NCBI RefSeq assembly: GCF_003712105.1
Contig: NZ_RHLG01000003.1
Location: 304,486 to 368,485, forward strand
Length of the DNA: 64,000 bases
Direction: 5' to 3'
Origin: Winogradskyella sp.
GTDB lineage: Bacteria > Bacteroidota > Bacteroidia > Flavobacteriales > Flavobacteriaceae
The position numbers were made by a program, and so were the translations under genes. The notes under the pieces are model-generated. The model had not been told where the DNA came from, made no database searches, and worked only from the letters and a program-made list of their open reading frames with translations. Shown here one piece after another: positions 17,569 to 26,570 of this stretch (the stretch's first letter is position 1; every line of letters begins with the position of its first letter).

Positions 17569-18990
17569 ATGAAAATCTTACTTACCGGAACAACGGGTTA
17601 TATAGCTAAGCGATTGGCACTTCAATTGCTCAAGGATAACCATGAATTAGTATGCTGTGTAAGAGACATGGAGCGAATTCCAGACGAAATTGAAGAGCAT
17701 CCTAGATGCACTTTTATAAAAGTAGATTTTCTTCAACCTGATTTAGCTAGTATTCCAAAAGATATTGATGCCGCTTATTACTTAATTCACTCTATGTCTA
17801 CATCAGGTTCGGATTTTCAGGAATTGGAGAAAACCTGTGCTGAAAACTTTAAAAATCTGGTTAGCAAAACCCATTGCAAACAGGTTATTTATCTAAGTGG
17901 AATTGTAAATGACAATTCATTATCAAAGCACTTAAAATCACGGTTACAAGTCGAAGAAACATTAAAATCTAACAGTTATGCACTAACAACTTTTAGGGCA
18001 GGAATTATAGTTGGTAGCGGTAGCGCTTCCTTTGAAATTATTAGAGACATTGTTGAGAAATTACCATTAATGATTACCCCAAAATGGTTGAATACTCAAA
18101 CACAACCTATTGGTATACGAGATGTACTCACCTATTTGTCTAATGCATTAGAAAAAGAAGAACTATACAATAAATCGTATGACGTCTTTGGACCAGAGAT
18201 ATTGACTTACAAAGAAATGCTACTTCAGTTTGCGGAAGTAAGAGGTTTAAAACGCTATATCTATACATTGCCCGTTTTAACACCAAAGCTATCTTCTTAC
18301 TGGTTATATTTTGTAACCTCGACATCTTACCAATTGGCTACTGCGCTAGTAGATAGCATGAAGGTTGAAGTCATTGGTAAGCCCAGCGGCATCAACTCTA
18401 TAATCGCAATTAACCCAATGACCTATAAGACAGCTGTGAATTTGGCATTTCAAAAGATACAGCAAAACTCAGTGATTTCGAGTTGGAAAGACGCCGTAAG
18501 CAGCGGTGTATTTAAAGATCAATTATCCAAACATATAGAATTGCCGCATTACGGATGCTTTAAAGACGTAAGGTCGAGAGAAATAGAAGATGAGACCTAC
18601 ACTTTAAATCGTATTTGGAGCATTGGCGGTAGAAATGGCTGGTATAGCTTTAATCGTCTTTGGAAAATGAGAGGTTACGTAGATAAGCTCTTTGGTGGTG
18701 TTGGTTTGCGCCGCGGTCGAACGCATGATACTTATTTAGAACCTGGCGATCCACTAGATTTTTGGCGTGTTCTTTTTGCTGATAAAAAAGAAAAACGGCT
18801 TCTACTCTTTGCTGAAATGAAATTACCCGGTGAAGCTTGGTTAGAATTCAAAATTGTGAAAAATAAACTCTATCAGCGCGCTGTTTTCAGACCAAAAGGT
18901 GTTTGGGGAAGATTGTACTGGTACTCAGTATTACCATTTCATGCCTTCGTTTTCAAGGGTATGATAAATGCTTTAGTCCATAAAAATTAA
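17569..18990 (+). CDS. NAD(P)-binding SDR protein with C-terminal DUF2867
   Basis: The 473-residue protein has two domains. An extended/atypical SDR Rossmann domain (1-300) carries the [17 protein letters not shown] nucleotide loop and the [10 protein letters not shown] segment. A DUF2867 domain (about 320-470) contains [20 protein letters not shown] and [13 protein letters not shown]. This architecture is widespread and often lies next to photolyase and DUF2256 genes. Its substrate is not known to me. It is 19 bp after the flavin reductase and 4 bp before the DUF2256 gene. Confidence 0.8.
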   Translation: MKILLTGTTGYIAKRLALQLLKDNHELVCCVRDMERIPDEIEEHPRCTFIKVDFLQPDLASIPKDIDAAYYLIHSMSTSGSDFQELEKTCAENFKNLVSKTHCKQVIYLSGIVNDNSLSKHLKSRLQVEETLKSNSYALTTFRAGIIVGSGSASFEIIRDIVEKLPLMITPKWLNTQTQPIGIRDVLTYLSNALEKEELYNKSYDVFGPEILTYKEMLLQFAEVRGLKRYIYTLPVLTPKLSSYWLYFVTSTSYQLATALVDSMKVEVIGKPSGINSIIAINPMTYKTAVNLAFQKIQQNSVISSWKDAVSSGVFKDQLSKHIELPHYGCFKDVRSREIEDETYTLNRIWSIGGRNGWYSFNRLWKMRGYVDKLFGGVGLRRGRTHDTYLEPGDPLDFWRVLFADKKEKRLLLFAEMKLPGEAWLEFKIVKNKLYQRAVFRPKGVWGRLYWYSVLPFHAFVFKGMINALVHKN

Positions 18991-18994
18991 AGAA

Positions 18995-19144
18995 GTGCCA
19001 AAAGGAATAAAAAAACAACATCTGCCCCAAAAAATATGTGTTGCTTGTGAGCGACCTTTTAGCTGGCGTAAAAAATGGGAAAGAGATTGGGAAAACGTAA
19101 AATATTGTAGTGAAAGATGCAAAAGACAGAGACAACTAATTTAG
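18995..19144 (+). CDS. DUF2256 small zinc-ribbon-like protein
   Basis: This 49-residue gene starts with GTG 4 bp after the previous stop and overlaps the cryptochrome start by 28 bp. It shows the DUF2256 pattern: [20 protein letters not shown], then [12 protein letters not shown]. That gives CxxC plus CxxxC as a probable zinc site, with a basic surface. DUF2256 genes recur beside photolyases and DASH cryptochromes in many bacteria. The function is unknown; nucleic-acid binding is a guess from the zinc ribbon and charge. Confidence 0.85.
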   Translation: MPKGIKKQHLPQKICVACERPFSWRKKWERDWENVKYCSERCKRQRQLI

Positions 19145-20421
19145 TTTGGTTCAGAAATGATTTACGAGTACAAGATAATGTTGTATTAAATAAAACCTGC
19201 AAAAATGGAAGTCGCGTGATAGGTGTGTACTGCTTTGACCCCAAGCATTGCGCAATTGACAAATTTGGCTTTAAAAAAACTGAAAAGTATAGGGCGAGAT
19301 TTCTATTAGAAACGATTATTGATTTAAAGGAAAATCTCGATAAGTTAAACATAGACTTACTTATTTATAATGCATCACCAGAAGATATTATTCCAAACCT
19401 TGTTGAGGATTTTAATGTAGGTAACATCTACCTACAAAAGGAATGGACACAAGAAGAAATAGAAACAGAGAACGCAGTTAAATCCAAATTGCAAAATGTC
19501 AATTTTAAAAGTATATACAATCAGTTTTTGTATCATCCGGACGATATTAATTTCGAAGTGTCAAACACGCCACAAGTGTTTACTGTTTTCAGAAAAAAGC
19601 TCGAAAAGTATATAGCCATAAGAGAAGAGGTTAAGATTGAAAAATTGCCGTCTTCAAACCGTATTGAGAATAATACTTCTATTCCATCACTTTCAGATTT
19701 AGGGTTTCAAGATTTTAAGACCAATGCCCATTCAGCATTTCCATTTAAAGGTGGTGAAACGGAAGCACTTCGTCGGTTAAAAGATTATTTCTTCACTACG
19801 AAAAAATTGGGGTTTTATAAAAAAACAAGGAATGGACTCATTGGAGTCGATTACAGCTCAAAATTCTCACCTTGGTTAGCAAATGGCAGCATATCGGCTA
19901 CAACTATTTATTGGAATGTAAAACAGTTTGAAAAAGAGCTCTTTAAAAATCAATCTACATACTGGCTGATTTTTGAATTGATTTGGCGAGATTATTTCAA
20001 ATACATCTCTATGAAACATGGCAACCAAATATTCAGATTAGAGGGTATTTTAAAGAAGGATTATGAATGGTCGTCTCATCAAAAATTAATTCAAAAATGG
20101 ATTAATGGCGAAACATCCTCAGATTTTGTGAATGCCAATATGATTGAGCTTAAAGAAACTGGTTGGATGAGTAATCGTGGAAGGCAAAATGTAGCATCTT
20201 ACTTCGCTAAAGAACTTGAACTCGATTGGCGCATTGGTGCAGCTTATTTCGAGTCACTATTAATTGATTACGATGTGCATAGTAATTATGGTAATTGGAT
20301 GTATGTGGCTGGTGTTGGCAATGACCCTAGGGATCGAAAATTCAATGTGCAATTGCAAGCCGAGCGTTACGATACTAATGGTAAATTCAGAAAACTTTGG
20401 TTACAGCCAAGTCTATTTTAA
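19117..20421 (+). CDS. DASH-type cryptochrome
   Basis: The 434-residue protein is of the photolyase/cryptochrome family. The N-terminal antenna-binding Rossmann domain begins [14 protein letters not shown]. The C-terminal FAD domain has the DASH signature [20 protein letters not shown], then [13 protein letters not shown] and the KLWLQP end. DASH proteins repair cyclobutane dimers in single-stranded or looped DNA and carry FAD plus methenyl-tetrahydrofolate. The first codons overlap the DUF2256 gene, suggesting coupled translation. It is the first of four photolyase homologues in the block. Confidence 0.92.
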   Translation: MQKTETTNLVWFRNDLRVQDNVVLNKTCKNGSRVIGVYCFDPKHCAIDKFGFKKTEKYRARFLLETIIDLKENLDKLNIDLLIYNASPEDIIPNLVEDFNVGNIYLQKEWTQEEIETENAVKSKLQNVNFKSIYNQFLYHPDDINFEVSNTPQVFTVFRKKLEKYIAIREEVKIEKLPSSNRIENNTSIPSLSDLGFQDFKTNAHSAFPFKGGETEALRRLKDYFFTTKKLGFYKKTRNGLIGVDYSSKFSPWLANGSISATTIYWNVKQFEKELFKNQSTYWLIFELIWRDYFKYISMKHGNQIFRLEGILKKDYEWSSHQKLIQKWINGETSSDFVNANMIELKETGWMSNRGRQNVASYFAKELELDWRIGAAYFESLLIDYDVHSNYGNWMYVAGVGNDPRDRKFNVQLQAERYDTNGKFRKLWLQPSLF

Positions 20422-20424
20422 AAT

Positions 20425-21906
20425 ATGAAAGAGGTAGCCATCATATTTCCGCACCAATTATTCAAGAATTCTCCAATTCTAGGATTAGATTGTGATATAT
20501 ATCTGGTTGAGGAATATCTATTTTTTAAGCAATATAAATTTCATAAACATAAGATAGCCTTTCATCGTGCTTCTATGAAAGCCTACGAGGATTATTTACA
20601 AAGCAAAGGCAAAAACGTAATTTACATAGAAGCTAACAATGATATTTCAGATATTAGGGAGTTCATTCCAATTCTAATCGAGAAAGGTATTGAGCTGCTT
20701 CATATAATAAATCCAACGGATAATTGGCTTGAAAAAAGAATAAATGTATTCAAATCTAACCTTGATATAATCTCGTACGAAAACCAACTATTTATCAATA
20801 CAAAAGATGAGTTGAGTTCTTTCTTTAAAGCTTCAAAAAAGAAATTTTTTCAAACCGCTTTTTACAAAGAGCAACGGAAAAAACGAAATATTTTAATGGA
20901 CGCTGGTACGCCTGTAGGCGGGAAATGGACCTATGACACTGATAACCGAAAAAAATATCCTAAAGGCAAAGTACCGCCAAGTATTCATTTTCCTGACGAA
21001 ACAGAGTTTCATAAAGAAGCAACACATTATGTCAATGCTAATTTTAGTGATAACTACGGTGAAATTTCAGATTTTGTACGATATCCCATAAACTATGAAA
21101 GTGCAAACGATTGGCTGCAACAGTTTTTTAAAATTAGGTTCCATGAGTTTGGCATTTATGAGGATGCTATAGTAAAGGAAGACTGTTTCTTAAATCATAG
21201 TGTGCTTTCTCCATTAATCAATGTTGGACTGCTCGAACCCAAATATGTAATTGAAGAAGCCATATCCTATGCTTCAAAACATGACATTCCTTTAAATTCT
21301 ACCGAAGGCTTTGTACGACAAATTCTTGGTTGGCGAGAATTCATCAGAGGTGTTTATGAAGTAAAAGGCACAGAAGAACGCACCAGAAACTTTTGGGGTT
21401 TTAATCGTAAAATTCCTAAATCTTTTTATGACGGTTTTACGGGCATTAAACCCATAGATGATGTTATAAAAAAGGTTTTAAAAACTGGATACTCGCATCA
21501 TATTGAGCGTTTAATGATACTAGGGAATTTTATGGTGCTTTGTGAGTTTGACCCTGACGAAGTATATAGATGGTTTATGGAGCTTTTTATTGATGCCTAC
21601 GATTGGGTGATGGTTCCTAATGTATATGGTATGAGTTTATATGCAGATGGTGGCTTAATGTCAACTAAACCTTATATAAGCAGTAGTAATTACATTATGA
21701 AAATGAGCAACTATTCTAAAGATGAATGGCAAAAAACTTGGGATGGTTTATTCTGGACATTTATGGATAAGCATCGTGATTTCTTTCTTAGTAATCCAAG
21801 GTTAGGAATGTTGATAAGAACATTTGATAAAATGACAATTGAAACAAGAGAAGCTCATTTAGAGAATGCCCGAATCTTTTTTGAAAAATTAGACAATGAC
21901 AACTAA
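20425..21906 (+). CDS. PhrB/FeS-BCP-like photolyase lacking the cluster cysteines
   Basis: The 493-residue protein belongs to the deoxyribodipyrimidine photolyase-related group, whose studied members are prokaryotic (6-4) photolyases. These carry FAD, dimethyl-ribityllumazine and a 4Fe-4S cluster. Family segments include GTPVGGKWTYDTDNRKKYP, GWREFIRGVYE and PNVYGMSLYADGG. The fourth quarter should hold a CxxC plus a third Cys after the KMS-Y segment. Here the sequence is KMSNYSKDEWQKTWDGLFW from residue 426, with no Cys. Only Cys373 (LMVLCEFDPDEV) remains of the probable four ligands. It lies 3 bp after the DASH gene. Confidence 0.83.
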   Translation: MKEVAIIFPHQLFKNSPILGLDCDIYLVEEYLFFKQYKFHKHKIAFHRASMKAYEDYLQSKGKNVIYIEANNDISDIREFIPILIEKGIELLHIINPTDNWLEKRINVFKSNLDIISYENQLFINTKDELSSFFKASKKKFFQTAFYKEQRKKRNILMDAGTPVGGKWTYDTDNRKKYPKGKVPPSIHFPDETEFHKEATHYVNANFSDNYGEISDFVRYPINYESANDWLQQFFKIRFHEFGIYEDAIVKEDCFLNHSVLSPLINVGLLEPKYVIEEAISYASKHDIPLNSTEGFVRQILGWREFIRGVYEVKGTEERTRNFWGFNRKIPKSFYDGFTGIKPIDDVIKKVLKTGYSHHIERLMILGNFMVLCEFDPDEVYRWFMELFIDAYDWVMVPNVYGMSLYADGGLMSTKPYISSSNYIMKMSNYSKDEWQKTWDGLFWTFMDKHRDFFLSNPRLGMLIRTFDKMTIETREAHLENARIFFEKLDNDN

Positions 21907-23386
21907 AGAAACGATAAATGTAGTTTGGTTAAAGCGCGATTTAAGACTTCATGACAATGAAGCAATTACGAATGCATTGAAGTCCAATAAGCGTGTACTC
22001 GTACTTTATGTTTTTGAGCATATACTTCTAAATGATAGTCATTATAGTGAGCGCCATTTCAATTTTATTAAAGAATCAATTAGAGATATTAATATTGAGT
22101 TAGAAGCTCATAACACAAAAGTGCTTTCAGTAACAAGTGACATCGCTAACGCCTTTAATAGTATCCAAGAAGCTTATAAAATTAATACGGTTTACTCACA
22201 TGTAGAAACCGGATTACTAGTTACTTACAACAGAGATAAGGAGTTTACAAGATATTGTAGAAACAACTTTATTAATTGGGAAGAAAACAAAAATAATGGT
22301 GTCGAACGTGGTTTAGTAAATAGAGACAATTGGTTTGAAAATTGGGAAGACTATATGTGTCAAGATTTAGAGATATTTCAACCAAGTGATAATCAATTCT
22401 TAAATCTAGAAGAAATTAAGAGTTTAGAAGGCTTTTTATCAGTTACAGACTTAACTACACCCGTAGATACAAGTTTCCAAAAAGGTGGCTCAACAACTGG
22501 ATGGAAATATGCTAATTCCTTTTTTGAACATCGTCATAAAGACTACATGTTTAATATTTCAAAACCTGAAAACTCTAGAACAAGTTGTAGTCGCATATCT
22601 CCATATATAGCTTGGGGCAATCTTTCTATTCGGCAGGTATTTCAAATAGGTAAAGACGTAAAAGAAAAGAGTAAAGATAAAAGACATATTGCCGCTTTTT
22701 TATCACGATTACGTTGGCAAGCTCATTTTATTCAAAAGTTTGAAATGGAACATACTATGGAACATGCTAGTGTTAATAAAGGTTACCATAAACTTAAAAA
22801 GAGTATATCTAAAAATTACCAAAAAGCATGGAAAGAAGGTCAATCCGGGTTTCCTCTTGTAGATGCTAGTATGCGTTGCTTAATAGAAACTGGTTATGTT
22901 AATTTTAGAATGCGTGCTATGCTTGCCTCATTCTTTACACATATTTTATGGCAACCATGGCAAGCTGCAACCACACACCTATCCCAACAATTTTTGGATT
23001 TTGAGCCAGGTATTCATTTTCCGCAATTACAAATGCAAGCAGGAGAAACTGGAATAAACAACCTTAGAATTTACAATCCAACGACAAACGGACTTAACCA
23101 TGACCCAGAAGCAATATTCATTAGAAAATGGGTTCCAGAACTTGCGCACTTAGATACACCTTTTGTACATGAACCTTATTTAATGACAGAGATGGAACAA
23201 ACATTTTACGGTTTAAAACTAGGGCAAGATTATCCTTTACCTATAGTAGACATAAAAGAAAACAGAAAACGAGCCAGTGATATTCTTTGGAATTTAAAGA
23301 AAGATCCAGAAGTGAAAAAAGAAAGTTTTCGGATTTTAAAACGACATACTATAGCAGATAGAAACCGAATGTTACGCAACGAGTAA
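21896..23386 (+). CDS. Photolyase/cryptochrome-family protein, divergent FAD pocket
   Basis: The 496-residue protein starts within the end of the previous gene (11-bp overlap). The N-terminal photolyase domain has INVVWLKRDLRLHDNEAI. The C-terminal FAD domain has SRLRWQAHFIQKFE and GFPLVDASMRCLIETG. Where classical class I enzymes have the Asn-Trp-Gln segment facing FAD N5, this one reads FEPGIHFPQLQMQAGETGIN. It therefore belongs to a separate branch. The C-terminal end is helical and basic. Photorepair is likely by family; substrate and photocycle are uncertain. Confidence 0.85.
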   Translation: MTTKETINVVWLKRDLRLHDNEAITNALKSNKRVLVLYVFEHILLNDSHYSERHFNFIKESIRDINIELEAHNTKVLSVTSDIANAFNSIQEAYKINTVYSHVETGLLVTYNRDKEFTRYCRNNFINWEENKNNGVERGLVNRDNWFENWEDYMCQDLEIFQPSDNQFLNLEEIKSLEGFLSVTDLTTPVDTSFQKGGSTTGWKYANSFFEHRHKDYMFNISKPENSRTSCSRISPYIAWGNLSIRQVFQIGKDVKEKSKDKRHIAAFLSRLRWQAHFIQKFEMEHTMEHASVNKGYHKLKKSISKNYQKAWKEGQSGFPLVDASMRCLIETGYVNFRMRAMLASFFTHILWQPWQAATTHLSQQFLDFEPGIHFPQLQMQAGETGINNLRIYNPTTNGLNHDPEAIFIRKWVPELAHLDTPFVHEPYLMTEMEQTFYGLKLGQDYPLPIVDIKENRKRASDILWNLKKDPEVKKESFRILKRHTIADRNRMLRNE

Positions 23387-23437
23387 CTGACTGATTTTCA
23401 TATAGTTTTTCTTACACTCTTAATTCTCTGTTAATTT

Positions 23438-23480
23438 TGTTTAACTTTTTTTAATTAATGTTAAACATTTTGTAGATTTG
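23438..23480 (+). promoter_or_regulatory. Promoter/operator B of the light-stress block
   Basis: TGTTTAAC (23438-23445) and GTTAAACA (23460-23467) form a perfect inverted repeat with a 22-bp offset. The -7 box TAGATTTG (23473-23480) starts 35 bp after the first half-site. These spacings are identical to element A at 14876. It drives the second half of the block, beginning 4 bp after the box with the ATG at 23484. The transcript may therefore be almost leaderless, or the real start codon may lie further in. Confidence 0.62.
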
Positions 23481-23483
23481 AGT

Positions 23484-23906
23484 ATGATTTTGAACACAAC
23501 ACATCATAGTTCTGACCACAAACAAATGATCAATGACTTAGTTGGCAGTCCTTTTAGTTTGGTACAGAAATTGAAATTAAATGGTGTGGGCTCAAAGCGA
23601 ATGATTATTGATGAAGTAAGCCCAAATATGCATGGACTAATGAATTCAGTAGCAGATATAAATTATGGTAATATCGAATTACGTCCTCAAGGCATTTTGG
23701 TATTTATTAACAAAGGTCTGCAGAATTTTACATGGGTAATACCATATTATCAATTGGTCATTTATAAGACTAATGGTTCTAGCATTCATGCCCAAGGACG
23801 ATTTGTTCACTTTAGAAATAACAAAACATTTAAAGAGAATAAAAAGTTTTTTGATAAGCTTTTGAATGAAAAGGTGAAGTACGATATGCAATTTGCAATG
23901 CCCTAA
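23484..23906 (+). CDS. Hypothetical protein, 140 residues, second light-stress operon
   Basis: I place the start at the ATG at 23484; a TTG two codons upstream lies within the -7 region. The protein seems to be one alpha/beta domain with a strand-rich middle (RPQGILVFINKGLQNFTWVI, YYQLVIYKTNGSSIHAQGRF) and a C-terminal helix. The strand pattern resembles small PH-like domains, but I do not recognise a family. There is no signal peptide. It is the first gene after the shared promoter element and is followed by TIGR03643 after 10 bp. Confidence 0.7.
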   Translation: MILNTTHHSSDHKQMINDLVGSPFSLVQKLKLNGVGSKRMIIDEVSPNMHGLMNSVADINYGNIELRPQGILVFINKGLQNFTWVIPYYQLVIYKTNGSSIHAQGRFVHFRNNKTFKENKKFFDKLLNEKVKYDMQFAMP

Positions 23907-23916
23907 GCTATCGATT

Positions 23917-24183
23917 ATGGATGATGTAAAAATTGACAGAATTATTGAAATGGCATGGGAAGATAGAACACCCTTTGATGCAATTACATTTCAATTTGGG
24001 TTAAAGGAGCAAGAAGTCATTCAATTAATGCGAAAAGAATTAAAGCCAAGTAGCTTTAGATTGTGGAGAGAACGCGTGCAAGGAAGAGCTACAAAACATA
24101 GCAAGAAAAGAAACTTTGACAAAGGCAGATTTAAATGCTCAAGACAAAGAACAATAACAAATAACTCTATATCAAAACGTTAA
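23917..24183 (+). CDS. TIGR03643 family small basic protein
   Basis: I start it at the ATG at 23917 (88 residues). An in-frame ATG at 23893 would overlap the previous gene. The core, IIEMAWEDRTPFDAITFQFG then VIQLMRKELKPSSFRLWRER, matches the TIGR03643 family as I recall it. The tail is very basic (KHSKKRNFDKGRFKCSRQR). The family is regularly encoded beside cryptochromes and DUF2256. The HTH-like core and basic tail suggest nucleic-acid binding, which is untested. Confidence 0.78.
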   Translation: MDDVKIDRIIEMAWEDRTPFDAITFQFGLKEQEVIQLMRKELKPSSFRLWRERVQGRATKHSKKRNFDKGRFKCSRQRTITNNSISKR

Positions 24184-24237
24184 CCGTGCTTTGATTTAAG
24201 ATTGGAGTCCTTAAAGACAGCACATAAAAAAGAACAG

Positions 24238-24930
24238 ATGGAAACAAAAACAATTCCTAATCAAAACGGTCACTCCTTAAATGGTCTTACCATTGATGAC
24301 ATTGGCAATGACCATTTATTTACAAGTTTAGACACACCAATGAAGCCTAATGCTTTTGACATGTCTGACCAAGAGAAGAAAGAACGTATTTCAATTTTAT
24401 TTGGCGAAATAATGGACGTTTTAGGTTTAGACCTTGCTGACGATTCATTAAAAGGTACACCTGATAGAGTTGCCAAAATGTATATCGAAGAAATTTTCTC
24501 AGGATTAAACCCAAAGAACAAACCAAAAGTTGCATTGTTTGATAATAAATATCAATACAACCAGATGCTAGTGGAAAAGAATATTACATTTTATTCTAAC
24601 TGCGAGCATCACTTTGTTCCGATAATTGGAAAAGCACATGTGGCTTATATCTCTTCAGGTAAAGTCATTGGCTTATCAAAGTTAAATAGAATTGTTCAGT
24701 ACTATGCTAAGCGACCACAAGTGCAAGAACGCCTAACGGAGCAAATAGCTAATGAATTAAAAACAGTTTTAGAAACAGAAGATGTAGCAGTAATTATAGA
24801 TGCGAAACACTTATGTGTGTCTTCTAGAGGTGTTAAGGATGACACTTCATCTACTGTGACAACATATTACGGTGGAAAGTTCAACACACCGCAAAAAATA
24901 GTTGAATTACAAAATTACATAAACAATTAG
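24238..24930 (+). CDS. folE: GTP cyclohydrolase I
   Basis: FolE converts GTP to 7,8-dihydroneopterin triphosphate, the first step of tetrahydrofolate synthesis. The ATG at 24238 (230 residues) is preferred to an in-frame TTG at 24202. Zinc ligands are Cys122 in NCEHHFVPIIGKAH and Cys193 in KHLCVSSRGVKDD. The family signature SKLNRIVQYYAKRPQVQERL lies between them. The N-terminal 45 residues are variable. Placement among photolyase genes suggests a dedicated supply of folate for antenna chromophores. The same arrangement is seen in other bacteria with light-induced photolyase clusters. Confidence 0.93.
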   Translation: METKTIPNQNGHSLNGLTIDDIGNDHLFTSLDTPMKPNAFDMSDQEKKERISILFGEIMDVLGLDLADDSLKGTPDRVAKMYIEEIFSGLNPKNKPKVALFDNKYQYNQMLVEKNITFYSNCEHHFVPIIGKAHVAYISSGKVIGLSKLNRIVQYYAKRPQVQERLTEQIANELKTVLETEDVAVIIDAKHLCVSSRGVKDDTSSTVTTYYGGKFNTPQKIVELQNYINN

Positions 24931-24933
24931 ACC

Positions 24934-25161
24934 ATGGACATACTAGAAAGAGCAAATGAGTTTGAAAACAGAAAGTTTTCATTTAAAACTACAAGTGATA
25001 GGATCTTAGCAGCTAGAGAAGCAAAAGAAATTATCCTAGGTGTTAATGAAGTTTACAAAAAACAGAAAGATATTAAGTTAATGGACTTAATGAAGCGCCT
25101 AACAGTAATAAAACAAAAAATAGAAAAACGACTTAAAGGTCGTCCACTAACTGCTGCTTAG
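24934..25161 (+). CDS. Hypothetical helical protein, 75 residues
   Basis: A short, highly charged helical protein (ERANEFENRKFSFKTTSDRI, then KEIILGVNEVYKKQKDIKL and KQKIEKRLKGRPLTAA) lies 3 bp after folE and 3 bp before the SDR gene. Tight spacing on both sides supports a real gene. There is no signal peptide and no metal motif. I do not recognise the family. Confidence 0.68.
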   Translation: MDILERANEFENRKFSFKTTSDRILAAREAKEIILGVNEVYKKQKDIKLMDLMKRLTVIKQKIEKRLKGRPLTAA

Positions 25162-25164
25162 TAT

Positions 25165-25848
25165 ATGAAGACATATGTAATTGTTGGTGGAAGTAAAGGT
25201 ATTGGCAATGCCATTTTATCTGCTTTACTTCCATCTAACAAGGTTATAAATATTAGTAGGACTGCTCCTACTCAATCTCACACTAATTTAACACACTACA
25301 GTTGTGATATTATCAATGATAATTTACCTGATATTCAAGAAGCGGACACTTTAATTTATTGTCCAGGAAGTATTAATCTTAAGCCTATAAATAGGTTGAG
25401 TCTTGAAGACTTTAAAAATGATTTTGAAATTAACGTCCTTGGAGCAGTAAAAACTATTCACAAGTATTTACCACTTCTTAAAAATGGAAATAATCCTTCT
25501 ATTTTACTTTTTAGTACAGTAGCAACAAAACTAGGCATGCCATTTCATGCTAGCGTGGCTGCTTCAAAATCTGCAATAGATGGATTAACCAAATCTTTAG
25601 GTGCAGAATTAGCGCCTACTATTCGTGTTAATGCCATTGCTCCTACTGTTACTGATACAGATTTAGCTTCAAAATTATTAAGAAATGAAAGGATGATAGA
25701 AAACATGAATGAACGTCATCCGCTCAAAAAATATTTACAACCACAAGAAGTTGCAGATATGGCAACGTTCCTCACATCAGAAAAAGCGGCATCAATTTCA
25801 GGGCAGATATTTGAAATGGACTGTGGTATAGTAAACTTTAAAATTTAA
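25165..25848 (+). CDS. SDR-family protein without the catalytic tyrosine
   Basis: The 227-residue protein has the short-chain dehydrogenase fold. The NAD(P) loop is IVGGSKGIGNAIL at residues 5-17. The CPGSINLKPINRL region sits where SDRs have NNAG. The C-terminal half has the usual GLTKSLGAELAPTIRVNAIA. In classical SDRs the active site is YxxxK; here the motif reads SVAASKSA, with Val131 at the Tyr position and Lys135 kept. Activity as an ordinary dehydrogenase is therefore doubtful. It is cotranscribed with folE and the glutathione peroxidase. Confidence 0.83.
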   Translation: MKTYVIVGGSKGIGNAILSALLPSNKVINISRTAPTQSHTNLTHYSCDIINDNLPDIQEADTLIYCPGSINLKPINRLSLEDFKNDFEINVLGAVKTIHKYLPLLKNGNNPSILLFSTVATKLGMPFHASVAASKSAIDGLTKSLGAELAPTIRVNAIAPTVTDTDLASKLLRNERMIENMNERHPLKKYLQPQEVADMATFLTSEKAASISGQIFEMDCGIVNFKI

Positions 25849-25853
25849 TTACA

Positions 25854-26393
25854 ATGAATCCCCTAAAAGTACTAGTTAATACCATTTCAGGAGCAGAAGT
25901 TGATACTTCAGTTAAAGCAAACGCTTCCATATATAATATCGAAATCAATAATTTACAAGGTCAACCTGTAGATTTAAATGACTATAGAGGTAAATACATA
26001 TTGTTTGTAAATGTTGCTTCCAAATGTGGATTTACGCCTCAATATAAAGAGTTACAAGAGTTACAAGATATGTATCCCAACGAATTGGCTATTATTGGTG
26101 TACCATGTAATCAATTTGGCGCTCAAGAACCAGGAAGTCCTGAAGATATTCAAAAATTTTGTGAGGTTAATTACGGCGTGAAATTCCTAATCACTGAAAA
26201 AATTGATGTCAAAGGATTTAACCAGCATCCATTATATGCTTGGTTAACAAACAAAGACTTGAATGGTAAACTGAACACATCTGTTAAATGGAATTTTCAG
26301 AAATATCTTGTTAGTGAAAAAGGAGAATTAATAGACTTCTATTTCTCCATTACAAAACCTACAAATTCAAGAATAACAAAACATATAAAATAA
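25854..26393 (+). CDS. Glutathione peroxidase-family thiol peroxidase
   Basis: The 179-residue protein reduces peroxides in the cytoplasm, in bacteria usually with thioredoxin. The peroxidatic Cys lies in NVASKCGFTPQY (residues 52-63), followed by the helix and GVPCNQFGAQEPG. The catalytic Trp/Asn is in VKWNFQKYLV, so the C/Q/W/N tetrad is complete. The active residue is Cys, not selenocysteine. An N-terminal extension of about 25 residues precedes the domain. Its place in the block fits defence against photochemically produced peroxides. Confidence 0.92.
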   Translation: MNPLKVLVNTISGAEVDTSVKANASIYNIEINNLQGQPVDLNDYRGKYILFVNVASKCGFTPQYKELQELQDMYPNELAIIGVPCNQFGAQEPGSPEDIQKFCEVNYGVKFLITEKIDVKGFNQHPLYAWLTNKDLNGKLNTSVKWNFQKYLVSEKGELIDFYFSITKPTNSRITKHIK

Positions 26394-26398
26394 AAGCT

Positions 26399-26569
26399 AT
26401 GTTAGGATTATTTAAAAAAGTATCTGAAGCTGAAAAACTTCAAAAAAAGTATGAAAAGTTAATGTCTGATTGGCATAAGCTCTCAACTACTAATCGAGCA
26501 GAAAGTGATAAAAAATATGGTGAAGCGCAAAAGGTTCTAGATCAAATAACTGCTTTAAAATCTAGTTAA
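26399..26569 (+). CDS. Lacal_2735-family small protein
   Basis: A 56-residue gene lies 5 bp after the peroxidase gene and 1 bp before tspO. The protein is a charged helical hairpin (MLGLFKKVSEAEKLQKKYEK, then YGEAQKVLDQITALK), typical of the flavobacterial Lacal_2735 family. The family is small, cytoplasmic and of unknown function. The fit between its neighbours supports the call. Confidence 0.78.
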   Translation: MLGLFKKVSEAEKLQKKYEKLMSDWHKLSTTNRAESDKKYGEAQKVLDQITALKSS

Positions 26570-26570
26570 A

